A stretch of DNA of 5,136 nucleotides from JAIRQK01 sp047974135 (lineage in GTDB: Bacteria; Campylobacterota; Campylobacteria; Campylobacterales; Campylobacteraceae): positions 1-5,136 of the forward strand of contig JBKECC010000124.1 in assembly GCA_047974135.1 (NCBI GenBank). The letters run 5' to 3'. The notes beneath the pieces were generated by a model that saw only the letters and a program-made list of their open reading frames with translations, was not told the DNA's origin and ran no database searches. How positions within the stretch are numbered: position 1 is the first letter of the stretch; the number at the start of each line of letters is the position of its first letter. Below are positions 1 to 5,136 of the stretch, one piece after another. The translations under genes were made by a program, and so were the position numbers.

Positions 1-698
1 AGATAGTAGTCTCTGGTGCTGGTGCTGCAGGCATTGCTTGTGCAAATATGTATATACTTTTAGGTGCAAAAAACATTGTTATGCGTGACTCAAAAGGTGT
101 TATTTATAAAGGTAGAGAAAACTTTGATAAATACAAAGGTGAATTTGCTATAGAGACAAAAGATAGAACTTTAGCAGATGCTATGAAGGGTGCCGATATG
201 TTTTTAGGGCTTTCAAAAGCTGGTATCGTTTCAAAAGAGATGGTTAAAACTATGAATAAAAACCCTATAATCTTTGCTCTTGCAAACCCAACTCCAGAGA
301 TTTTACCAGAAGAAGTTTTAGAAGTTAGAGATGATGTTTTGATGGGAACAGGAAGAAGTGACTATCCAAACCAAGTAAATAACGTTCTAGGTTTCCCATA
401 CATCTTTAGAGGTGCACTTGATGTAAGAGCTACAAAAGTAACTGAAGGTATGAAGATGGCAGCTGCGATTGCACTTGCAAAGTTAGCAAAAGAAGCAGTT
501 CCAAGTTATGTAAAAGATGCATATCAGGGTGAAGATTTTAGCTATGGCAAAAACTATATCATACCAAAACCATTTGATAGAAGAGTACTGCCTTGGGTAA
601 GTACAGCAGTTGCAGAAGCAGCTATAAAAGATGGTGTTGCAAAAATTAAAGATTTTGATTTAAAGGCATATAGAAAATCGCTCGAAGCAAAAATGTAA
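1..698 (+). CDS. mez: NAD(P)-dependent malic enzyme, 3' part (5' end outside window)
   Basis: Malic enzyme oxidatively decarboxylates malate to pyruvate and CO2 in the cytoplasm, reducing NAD(P)+. The reading frame is open from the left edge (first full codon at base 3) to TAA at 696-698, giving 231 visible residues. The visible part starts inside the Rossmann nucleotide-binding fold, with the glycine motif GAGAAG at visible residues 5-10. Further on are the family motifs ALANPTPE (about 92-99) and GRSDYPNQVNN followed by GFPYIFRGALD (about 117-140). The protein ends soon after this domain, so it is the short bacterial form without a C-terminal phosphotransacetylase domain. Judged against a usual length of roughly 400-440 residues, about 170-200 N-terminal residues with the catalytic Tyr/Lys region are missing. 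The first in-frame ATG, at base 48, lies inside the Rossmann motif region and is not the start. Cofactor preference cannot be read reliably. It is probably co-transcribed with upp. Confidence 0.93.
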   Translation, partial: IVVSGAGAAGIACANMYILLGAKNIVMRDSKGVIYKGRENFDKYKGEFAIETKDRTLADAMKGADMFLGLSKAGIVSKEMVKTMNKNPIIFALANPTPEILPEEVLEVRDDVLMGTGRSDYPNQVNNVLGFPYIFRGALDVRATKVTEGMKMAAAIALAKLAKEAVPSYVKDAYQGEDFSYGKNYIIPKPFDRRVLPWVSTAVAEAAIKDGVAKIKDFDLKAYRKSLEAKM

Positions 699-703
699 GG
701 AAA
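697..703 (+). promoter_or_regulatory. Ribosome binding site of upp, overlapping the upstream stop codon
   Basis: AAGGAAA begins within the TAA stop of the malic enzyme gene and lies four bases before the ATG at 708. The nine-base gap between the two genes and this overlap support a shared transcript, perhaps with translational coupling. They also fix the upp start at 708. Confidence 0.75.
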
Positions 704-707
704 TTTT

Positions 708-1337
708 ATGGAAAATATTCATGTTGTAAATCATCCTTTGATTGAGCACAAGTTAGCTATTTTAAGAGATGTAAGAACAGAATCATTTCAATTTAGATCA
801 CTTGTTGATGAGATTTCATACCTACTTTTGTTTGAGGCAACGAGAGATTTACCACTTCGCGATGTTGAGGTAAAAACACCAGTTGGCATTGCAAAGTCAA
901 AAAAACTCTCTCGTGGCATTATGATTTGTCCGATTTTAAGAGCAGCCCTTGGAATGCTAGATAGCGTTTTTAAACTCATTCCTGATGCAAGTGTTGGATT
1001 TTTGGGATTTCAAAGAAATGAGACAACACTTGAAGCAGAGTTTTTCTACGCAAAACTTCCAAGTGATCACGCTAAAAGAGTTGCAATCATCATAGATCCT
1101 ATGTTTGCAACCGGTGGAACTGCCATCGACGCTGTAAAATTTTTAAAAGAAAAGGGAGTTGGCGATATAAGATTTTTAAGTATCGTTTCCGCTCCTGAAG
1201 GTCTTAAAAGATTTTCAAAAGCGTATCCTGATGTAAGAGTTTATACTGCTTGTATAGATGAAAAACTAAACGATAAAGGCTATATAGTTCCAGGACTTGG
1301 TGACGCTGGAGATAGAGTTTTTAACACACAAAACTAA
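708..1337 (+). CDS. upp: Uracil phosphoribosyltransferase
   Basis: Upp makes UMP and pyrophosphate from uracil and PRPP in the cytoplasm, the key step of uracil salvage. The 209-residue product has the normal full length for the family. The PRPP-binding loop is seen as IIIDPMFATGGT (residues 127-138; many relatives have DPMLATGGS). The uracil-binding C-terminal signature YIVPGLGDAGDR is at 192-203. The N-terminal stretch VNHPLIEHKLAILRD (7-21) and CPILRAALGM (74-83) are also typical. The start is set by a good Shine-Dalgarno. Nothing is truncated and no key residue is missing. The gene follows the malic enzyme gene by nine bases, an order I recall from C. jejuni. No classical terminator with a U-tract follows on this strand. 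The 38-bp hairpin at 1341-1378, three bases after the stop, is the only candidate 3' structure. Confidence 0.97.
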   Translation: MENIHVVNHPLIEHKLAILRDVRTESFQFRSLVDEISYLLLFEATRDLPLRDVEVKTPVGIAKSKKLSRGIMICPILRAALGMLDSVFKLIPDASVGFLGFQRNETTLEAEFFYAKLPSDHAKRVAIIIDPMFATGGTAIDAVKFLKEKGVGDIRFLSIVSAPEGLKRFSKAYPDVRVYTACIDEKLNDKGYIVPGLGDAGDRVFNTQN

Positions 1338-1340
1338 TCC

Positions 1341-1378
1341 CAATTCTTTACATGTAAAAGTTTACATGTAAAGAATTG
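1341..1378. repeat. 38-bp perfect inverted repeat made of two TTTACATGTAAA palindromes
   Basis: The left arm CAATTCTTTACATGTAAA (1341-1358) is exactly reverse-complemented at 1361-1378, separated only by AG. Each arm contains the self-palindromic 12-mer TTTACATGTAAA (1347-1358 and 1361-1372), so the site can form one long hairpin or two small ones. It starts three bases after the upp stop codon. As RNA it could protect or end the upp transcript, but the following bases (ATTCGTAAAATAA) are not a U-tract, so a standard intrinsic terminator is unlikely. The same 12-mer recurs elsewhere in the window outside genes. Its role is unknown; a protein-binding site or an extragenic repeat are both possible. 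Confidence 0.9.
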
Positions 1379-1418
1379 ATTCGTAAAATAATTAATATAA
1401 GTACCATTGTTGAAGTGT

Positions 1419-1430
1419 TTTACATGTAAA
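1419..1430. repeat. Third exact copy of the TTTACATGTAAA palindrome
   Basis: An exact 12-bp palindrome, extended by one matching base on each side (TTTTACATGTAAAA at 1418-1431). It lies between the two convergent genes upp and torA. Its right half overlaps the A-run that, read on the minus strand, is the U-tract of the torA terminator. Confidence 0.85.
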
Positions 1431-1458
1431 AAAGTTAGGATGAAATTCATCCTAACTT
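1428..1458 (-). terminator. Intrinsic terminator of torA
   Basis: Arms AAGTTAGGATGAA (1432-1444) and its exact complement at 1446-1458 form a 13-bp stem with a minimal loop. Read on the minus strand, the stem starts eight bases after the torA stop and runs into six Ts (1428-1433). On the plus strand the stem is followed by AAAACAG, so it works as a terminator for torA and not for upp. Confidence 0.85.
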
Positions 1459-1465
1459 AAAACAG

Positions 1466-3955
1466 TTAAGCTTTTACTGTTTTTGGTTGTTTAAACACCG
1501 TTAAATCCGAAACTTTACCAGTAAACTTTTCAACATTTACCAAAGCTGTATGAGAGATATTTCCATTGGATAATTTTGAAGTAGGAATATCAATGGTTAA
1601 CACATTAGGAGAACCGTTTTTGCAAAGAGTATCTTTTTCTGAAGGATTTTCAGGGTCGTACCAAGCTCCTTCTGTTAAATTTACAACACCTTCTCTTATC
1701 TTATCTGTTACAAATGCACCAGCTAAAACTTGACCTCTTGAGTTAAAAACTCTTACTACATCACCAGTTTTAATGTTTTTCTTTTTGGCATCATTTGTAT
1801 TTATCCATATAGGCTCTTTGTTTGCTACAACATTTAATTTTCTTAAACTCGTATTTGCAAGTTGTGAGTGAAGTCTATTTGATGGATGTGCGCTTATCAT
1901 GTGAAATTCTGCTGGTTTATTTTTCATGCCAAGCCACTCAACTGGCTCAAACCATTTTGCATGTCCAGCACAATCGTCATAATTCATATTTGCTATGGTT
2001 TGTGAAAAAATCTCAATCTTGCCAGATGGAGTTCCAAGCGGATTTAAAAGAGGATCTTCTATGTAGTCAGCGTGTCTTATAAATTCATCACTCTCTATAG
2101 TTGATTCAAACGATAAAGGCTCATTTTTAGTCCAAAACTCTTCAAATGTTGGAAATTCCATACTTTTTGCTTTAGCTTGTTTTTCGGCAACCCCGTAAAA
2201 CTCTCTAAGCCATGTCATTTCATCTTTGTTTTCTGTAAACTTTTCAAAGATATCAAACTCTTTTGCCAAATCAGAAAATACCTTATAATCATCTACTGAT
2301 TCGTACTGTTTTTTTACAACTTGTTTCATTGGAACTATGTTTAGATTTGAGTAATCACCAGACATAGACAGGTCATTTCTTTCATAAATAGATGTTATTG
2401 GCATCACAATATCTGCCATTCTTGCTGTTGGTGTCCAATATATCTCATTTACAACAACTGTTCTCGGTTTTCTAAAAGCCTTTATTAGATTGTTTGTATC
2501 TTGATGGTGAACTAAAGGATTTCCGCCTGCCCAATATATAAAATCAATATCAGAGTATGTTATCTTTTTACCATTGTTGTCTATAGTTTTTCCAGGATTA
2601 AGCAAAGCATCCGCTACTCTTGCAACAGGAAAACTGCTTGCAGCTGCATTAAGAAGCCAATCTGCACCACCGCTACTTTCGCTACTGCCCACATTTATAC
2701 CGCCAAGAACTGGTGCATCTGTTGTTGGAATACCACCATTTGAGTAGTGGTAAGATAAACCAAAACCTCCACCAGCAAGTCCAATTTGCCCAAGCATAGA
2801 AGCTAAAGTTACAAGTGCCCAGTGTGGTTGGTCTCCGTGATGAGCTCTTTGCATACCCCATCCAGACATAAGCATTGTTCTATTGTTATAGAAAAGTTCC
2901 GCAAGTTCTTTGATTTTTCCTTCTGGTATACCACAAATCTTTGAAGCCCACTCTGGAGTTTTTTTGACGCCATCACTTTTACCTAGCAAATACTCTTCAA
3001 ACTTATCAAAACCTTCTGTGTACTCTTCTATAAATTCTTTATTGTATAAGTTTGTTGAATGTAGATGATAAGCCATACCAATCATCATCGCAACATCTGT
3101 ATTTGGCACAGGAGCTATCCACTCACCACCAAGAAAATCACAAGTATCATTTTTTACAGGTGTGATATGTATAACTTTTATACCACTTTTTTTTAATTTA
3201 TTAAAATACTCTAATCCTTGAGCATCTGTTATACTCCATGCAATCCTAAGAGTTCTAATAGGATCAGCACCCCAAATAACAATAACTTTTGTATTGTCAA
3301 GTATAACTGGCCAAGAAGTTTGTTGTTCATAAACTTCGATGGTACCCATAACGTGAGGCATGATAACTTGCGCGGCTCCTGTTGAATAATCTCCCGTTGA
3401 GCCAACATATCCGCCAGCCATTTTCATAAATCTTTGTAAAAGAATTCTGCTATTATGAAGTTTTCCAGGACTAAACCAACCGTAAGAGCCTGCAAAAACA
3501 CCACTTGGTCCTTTTTGTTTGTATGTTTTTTTAAGTTCATTTGCTATAAGTTTTATAGCTTTTTCATAACTTACTTGAACCCACTCTTCAGAACCTCTAA
3601 GCTCTCTTTTTGGGTCATCAGGATTTGCCAAATATGATTTTCTTACCATTGGATAGCGAACTCTATCTTCAGCGTAAACTAAATCACTAATTGTTTTAAC
3701 AAAAGGATTATCTATAGTTGTTTCTACTGCATTTTTTGATGAGATAACTTTACCATCTTTTACAGTGGCTTTGATGATTCCCCAGTGTGCACCCGTTAAA
3801 ACTTCACCATTTATAACTAAATCGGTACTAAATTTTTTTATGCCAGCAGCAAATAGTTTTGAACGCTCAAACATAGTATCTACAAAAGGTACAGCAGCAA
3901 AAAGAGCTGTAAATTTTAAAAAACTACGCCTTGATATATGATGACTCTTACTCAT
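1466..3955 (-). CDS. torA: Periplasmic TMAO/DMSO reductase, molybdenum bis-MGD enzyme
   Basis: This terminal reductase converts trimethylamine N-oxide, and probably DMSO, to the amine or sulfide in anaerobic respiration. The 829-residue product begins with a Tat signal, SRRSFLKF at residues 8-15, then a hydrophobic stretch to about 28 and a likely cleavage near LFAAG (34-38). This means export to the periplasm after cofactor insertion. There is no N-terminal cysteine cluster for an FeS centre, which fits the TorA/DorA/BisC group. GDYSTGAAQVIMPHV (188-202) carries the expected Mo-ligand serine, Ser191. VYEQQTSWP (208-216), GWGMQR (365-370), GQIGLAGGGFG (389-399), ERNDL (525-529), LGTPSGKIEI (640-649) and GAWYDP (763-768) are further family landmarks. 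GSYGW (156-160) has the tyrosine found in DMSO reductases but, as I recall it, not in E. coli TorA, so broader substrate use is likely. The gene lies downstream of the cytochrome gene on the same strand; no torD chaperone gene is visible. Confidence 0.95.
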   Translation of the reverse strand: MSKSHHISRRSFLKFTALFAAVPFVDTMFERSKLFAAGIKKFSTDLVINGEVLTGAHWGIIKATVKDGKVISSKNAVETTIDNPFVKTISDLVYAEDRVRYPMVRKSYLANPDDPKRELRGSEEWVQVSYEKAIKLIANELKKTYKQKGPSGVFAGSYGWFSPGKLHNSRILLQRFMKMAGGYVGSTGDYSTGAAQVIMPHVMGTIEVYEQQTSWPVILDNTKVIVIWGADPIRTLRIAWSITDAQGLEYFNKLKKSGIKVIHITPVKNDTCDFLGGEWIAPVPNTDVAMMIGMAYHLHSTNLYNKEFIEEYTEGFDKFEEYLLGKSDGVKKTPEWASKICGIPEGKIKELAELFYNNRTMLMSGWGMQRAHHGDQPHWALVTLASMLGQIGLAGGGFGLSYHYSNGGIPTTDAPVLGGINVGSSESSGGADWLLNAAASSFPVARVADALLNPGKTIDNNGKKITYSDIDFIYWAGGNPLVHHQDTNNLIKAFRKPRTVVVNEIYWTPTARMADIVMPITSIYERNDLSMSGDYSNLNIVPMKQVVKKQYESVDDYKVFSDLAKEFDIFEKFTENKDEMTWLREFYGVAEKQAKAKSMEFPTFEEFWTKNEPLSFESTIESDEFIRHADYIEDPLLNPLGTPSGKIEIFSQTIANMNYDDCAGHAKWFEPVEWLGMKNKPAEFHMISAHPSNRLHSQLANTSLRKLNVVANKEPIWINTNDAKKKNIKTGDVVRVFNSRGQVLAGAFVTDKIREGVVNLTEGAWYDPENPSEKDTLCKNGSPNVLTIDIPTSKLSNGNISHTALVNVEKFTGKVSDLTVFKQPKTVKA

Positions 3956-3962
3956 TTTCTCT

Positions 3963-3968
3963 CTCCTT
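3963..3968 (-). promoter_or_regulatory. Strong ribosome binding site of torA
   Basis: The minus strand reads AAGGAG seven bases before the ATG at 3955, a near-perfect Shine-Dalgarno. It fixes the start just before the twin-arginine signal and lies in the 37-bp gap after the cytochrome stop codon. Confidence 0.85.
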
Positions 3969-3992
3969 GTATAAAATGTTTTTTTAAATTAA

Positions 3993-4508
3993 CTATTTTT
4001 TTGAATGTTTTTGTGCATATTGCGTGATAAGCAATACATCTTCACTTGAAAGAGCTGTTCTTCCTTGCATACCTTTTATAACCGCTGGCCATTGATTTGC
4101 AGTAAACTCATTTGTTGGATGTGTGGTATGACAAAGCCCACACTGTTCTTCAAGTAAACTTTTTGCTTTTACGTATAGTGGTTCAACGCTATCAACTAAA
4201 TTTTTATCATCAATAAATATAACCATTTCAACATGATTCCAGTCTACTTTTCCCTCGTTGTCTTTTTCGGTTTTTAAAACTTTTATATCAAGAGTAGATT
4301 TTTTTGCAAAAGCTGCCATGATGATTCTCTCACCCTTTGCAAAGTAGAGCATACTGCTAACACCATCTTGCATCCAACCATCAAGTTTAACTTTCAACTT
4401 ATCAGCATGTTTTTCTAATATTTCAACTTTCGTAGTTGGAAGAAGTTTTCCATCGGCTTTTTTTGTAGTATCAACAGAATAAGCAGGCAGCGTCTCTTGC
4501 AAATACAT
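3993..4508 (-). CDS. Periplasmic monohaem cytochrome c, electron donor to TorA (in-frame part)
   Basis: The 171-residue open part contains one haem-c motif, CGLCH at 123-127 (His127 proximal ligand), in a C-terminal cytochrome domain of about 115-168. Met147 in KGMQGR is a plausible distal ligand. Residues about 17-70 (GKLLPTTKVEIL through LDGWMQDG) resemble a small SH3-like beta barrel; this is inference from the pattern. The resemblance in size, order and neighbour to C. jejuni Cj0265c suggests that it passes electrons to TorA in the periplasm, replacing the pentahaem TorC of E. coli. The ATG at 4508 has no Shine-Dalgarno and would give a protein lacking a signal peptide, so haem attachment would fail. 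The real start is almost surely at 4570, out of frame by one base (see 4509-4570). With one extra A in that tract the product would be 192 residues. It is probably the first gene of an operon with torA. Confidence 0.85.
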   Translation of the reverse strand: MYLQETLPAYSVDTTKKADGKLLPTTKVEILEKHADKLKVKLDGWMQDGVSSMLYFAKGERIIMAAFAKKSTLDIKVLKTEKDNEGKVDWNHVEMVIFIDDKNLVDSVEPLYVKAKSLLEEQCGLCHTTHPTNEFTANQWPAVIKGMQGRTALSSEDVLLITQYAQKHSKK

Positions 4509-4570
4509 TGTTTGTGCATTTAGTAGTGTAAAAGCAGTGATACATGTAAGTAAAAAAACTATTTTTTCAT
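4509..4570 (-). pseudogene. Displaced start and signal peptide of the cytochrome gene, one-base frame break
   Basis: On the minus strand an ATG at 4570-4568 follows a good Shine-Dalgarno but reads ATG AAA AAA TAG and stops at once. The next frame, which joins the cytochrome at 4508 without a stop, encodes KIVFLLTCITAFTLLNAQT, a classic Sec signal core with a likely cut after LLNA. Adding one A to the A6 tract (plus-strand T6 at 4562-4567) restores MKKIVFLL in frame. No ATG, GTG or TTG exists in the cytochrome frame between the stop at 4620-4622 and 4508. I therefore read this as a one-base loss in a homopolymer. It may be real mutation, a phase-variable state, or a base-calling error. Confidence 0.8.
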
Positions 4571-4576
4571 CTATTT

Positions 4577-4580
4577 CTCC
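4577..4580 (-). promoter_or_regulatory. Ribosome binding site pointing to the out-of-frame ATG at 4570
   Basis: The minus strand reads GGAG, then AAATAG, then ATG, an ideal spacing of six bases. It shows that 4570 is the intended start of the cytochrome gene; the ATG at 4508 has nothing comparable upstream. Confidence 0.7.
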
Positions 4581-4749
4581 GTTATATATTTGTAAACATA
4601 ACCTTAAAAAAATATAAATTTAAAACTATTGGTAATTTTATTAATAAAAATCTTAGATATATATTAAATATTATTTTTTTGAATATTATTTTAATATTAA
4701 GAATTTTTTTAGCTTAAAAAATTAAAAATTTTGTATTAGTGTCAAAGTT

Positions 4750-4761
4750 TTTACATGCAAA
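4750..4761. repeat. Diverged palindrome copy (TTTACATGCAAA)
   Basis: Eleven of twelve bases match the TTTACATGTAAA element, with one change (T to C) that breaks perfect symmetry. It lies about 180 bp upstream of the cytochrome start, within the AT-rich intergenic region. Confidence 0.6.
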
Positions 4762-4835
4762 AAGAGTTTTTGATATTTTAGTTTGAATGTGTTTTAACGA
4801 TTTTTTAGTAATGCACAAAGAGTTGTATGCAAGGT

Positions 4836-4847
4836 TTTACATATAAA
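4836..4847. repeat. Diverged palindrome copy (TTTACATATAAA)
   Basis: Eleven of twelve bases match the TTTACATGTAAA element, with G changed to A in the core. Alone it would be weak in such AT-rich DNA; support comes from the neighbouring copies at 4750 and 4908-4941. Confidence 0.45.
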
Positions 4848-4907
4848 TAAAGTTTTTTAAAATCAACAAAAGAAGTTGATTAGTGTAAAAATTAAGTGAT
4901 GGAAATT

Positions 4908-4941
4908 CTTACATGTAAACCTTTCAAAGTTTACATGTAAG
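4908..4941. repeat. 34-bp inverted repeat built from two ACATGT palindrome copies
   Basis: The arm CTTACATGTAAAC (4908-4920) is exactly reverse-complemented at 4929-4941, separated by CTTTCAAA. Allowing C4920 to bulge, the inner CTTT/AAAG also pairs and the stem grows to about 16 bp. Each arm is an 11-of-12 match to TTTACATGTAAA, with the changes (T to C on the left end, A to G on the right end) compensating each other. This repeats the two-palindrome layout of 1341-1378 with a wider spacer. It lies downstream of the outer-membrane protein gene, beyond that gene's probable terminator. Confidence 0.85.
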
Positions 4942-4962
4942 CTACCTAAAACATTTAAACCC

Positions 4963-4988
4963 AAAAGAGATAAATTACTTATCTCTTT
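4963..4988 (-). terminator. Probable terminator of the outer-membrane protein gene
   Basis: AAAGAGATAA (4964-4973) pairs exactly with TTATCTCTTT (4979-4988) around the loop ATTAC, a 10-bp stem starting about 30 bases after the stop codon of the minus-strand gene at the right edge. Read on the minus strand it ends in TTTT before GGG, a short U-run. The stem is AT-rich and the U-run short, so efficiency is uncertain. The plus-strand flank is also T-rich, but no plus-strand gene feeds into it. Confidence 0.5.
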
Positions 4989-5019
4989 CTTTGTTTATCT
5001 TTCTTTGTTTATCTTTCTT
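4985..5019. repeat. 14-bp tandem repeat, 2.5 copies
   Basis: The unit CTTTCTTTGTTTAT occurs exactly at 4985-4998 and 4999-5012, followed by a half unit at 5013-5019. The array ends inside the stop codon (5018-5020) of the outer-membrane protein gene and begins inside the right arm of its probable terminator. As RNA on the minus strand it is purine-rich (AAAG and AAACAAAG blocks). Confidence 0.85.
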
Positions 5020-5136
5020 AAAACCTATAATTAACCCTAAACATACCAGAGTGTTCTGTTGTCTCTTTTGAATACTCTCCTAGATATATAACAGAGAAGT
5101 AAAGATTTGTTGTTGGTAAATAAGTAAGTCCTAAAT
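5018..5136 (-). CDS. C-terminal end of a probable outer-membrane beta-barrel protein (5' part outside window)
   Basis: On the minus strand a frame is open from the right edge (first full codon at 5134) to TAA at 5020-5018, giving 38 residues. The sequence has the alternating polar and aromatic/hydrophobic pattern of transmembrane beta strands (LYFSVIYLGEY, a turn at SKETTEHSG, then MFRVNYRF) and ends in phenylalanine. A terminal aromatic residue after an alternating strand is the usual signal for insertion by the BAM complex. The other two minus-strand frames hit stops in the same stretch, and a probable terminator follows. The family cannot be named from this fragment; a porin, a TonB-dependent receptor or another barrel all fit. 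Confidence 0.6.
   Translation of the reverse strand, partial: LGLTYLPTTNLYFSVIYLGEYSKETTEHSGMFRVNYRF

Larger units (their letters stand above)
4581..5017. other. AT-rich non-coding region upstream of the cytochrome-torA operon
   Basis: No credible gene is seen on either strand; stops are dense in all frames. The part nearest the cytochrome (about 4581-4740) is mostly A and T and should hold the operon promoter. A TATATT at 4611-4616 on the minus strand is a possible -10 box, but the composition makes such matches cheap. A short inverted repeat, GTTAT at 4581-4585 with ATAAC at 4598-4602, sits just before the ribosome binding site and could be an operator. The distal part (4741-5017) contains four relatives of the TTTACATGTAAA palindrome, a weak stem at 4861-4881, a probable terminator and a tandem repeat. 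The length is generous for a promoter alone, so a small RNA is possible but unsupported. Confidence 0.5.

Noticed and set aside
788..979. Minus-strand open frame of 63 codons inside upp
   Set aside because: It lies wholly within upp, which has full family motifs, and has no ribosome binding site or recognisable content.
1822..2082. Plus-strand open frame of 86 codons inside torA
   Set aside because: Antisense shadow of a strongly conserved part of TorA.
3455..3637. Plus-strand open frame of 60 codons with a hydrophobic stretch
   Set aside because: Antisense to the conserved GSYGW region of TorA; the hydrophobic run comes from reading Lys-rich codons on the opposite strand.
4539..4550. ACATGT-containing sequence in the cytochrome signal-peptide region as another family copy
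   Set aside because: Only the inner TACATGTAA matches (9 of 12) and the bases are explained by signal-peptide codons (Leu-Thr-Cys).
4611..4616. TATATT on the minus strand as the operon -10 box
   Set aside because: Plausible in position, about 40 bases before the start, but many equal matches exist in this AT-rich stretch and no -35 or other context singles it out.
4861..4881. AATCAAC/GTTGATT stem with a 7-base loop as a terminator
   Set aside because: Only seven AT-rich pairs and no gene ends nearby in either direction; too weak to call.
4571..5017. A hidden novel system or small gene in the large intergenic region
   Set aside because: All frames are broken by frequent stops and no coding bias or RNA family motif is visible; only repeats and stems can be supported.

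Overview
The window looks like chromosomal DNA of a Campylobacterota (epsilonproteobacterial) organism. It is AT-rich. The malic enzyme-upp gene pair and the pair of a Tat-exported TMAO/DMSO reductase with a small monohaem cytochrome c both match arrangements I recall from Campylobacter jejuni (Cj1287c-Cj1286c and Cj0265c-Cj0264c). The genus cannot be fixed from sequence alone: Campylobacter, Arcobacter-like and Sulfurimonas-like genomes all remain possible.

Layout. Bases 1-698 (+) are the 3' part of an NAD(P)-dependent malic enzyme, cut by the left window edge. A Shine-Dalgarno overlapping its stop codon leads into upp (708-1337, +), a complete uracil phosphoribosyltransferase gene. Upp converges on torA (1466-3955, -). 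The 128-bp gap between them holds a 38-bp perfect inverted repeat, a further copy of the same 12-bp palindrome, and an intrinsic terminator for torA. Upstream of torA, 37 bp away and on the same strand, is a periplasmic monohaem cytochrome c (3993-4508, -). Its obvious start codon and signal peptide lie just upstream (4509-4570) but are out of frame by one base in an A6 tract. An AT-rich non-coding stretch of about 450 bp (4571-5017) follows, with four more copies of the palindrome family, a probable terminator and a 14-bp tandem repeat. The right edge (5018-5136, -) carries the last 38 codons of what looks like an outer-membrane beta-barrel protein.

How the genes work together. The cytochrome and TorA form an anaerobic respiratory module: the Sec-exported cytochrome would pass electrons to the Tat-exported molybdoenzyme, which reduces TMAO and probably DMSO in the periplasm. 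Malic enzyme (malate to pyruvate) and Upp (uracil salvage) are housekeeping functions that share a transcript but have no obvious link to TorA.

I see no mobile element, CRISPR array, RNA gene or defence system. The two items most worth checking are the one-base frame break at the cytochrome start (phase variation, mutation or sequencing error) and the extragenic palindrome family built on TTTACATGTAAA.
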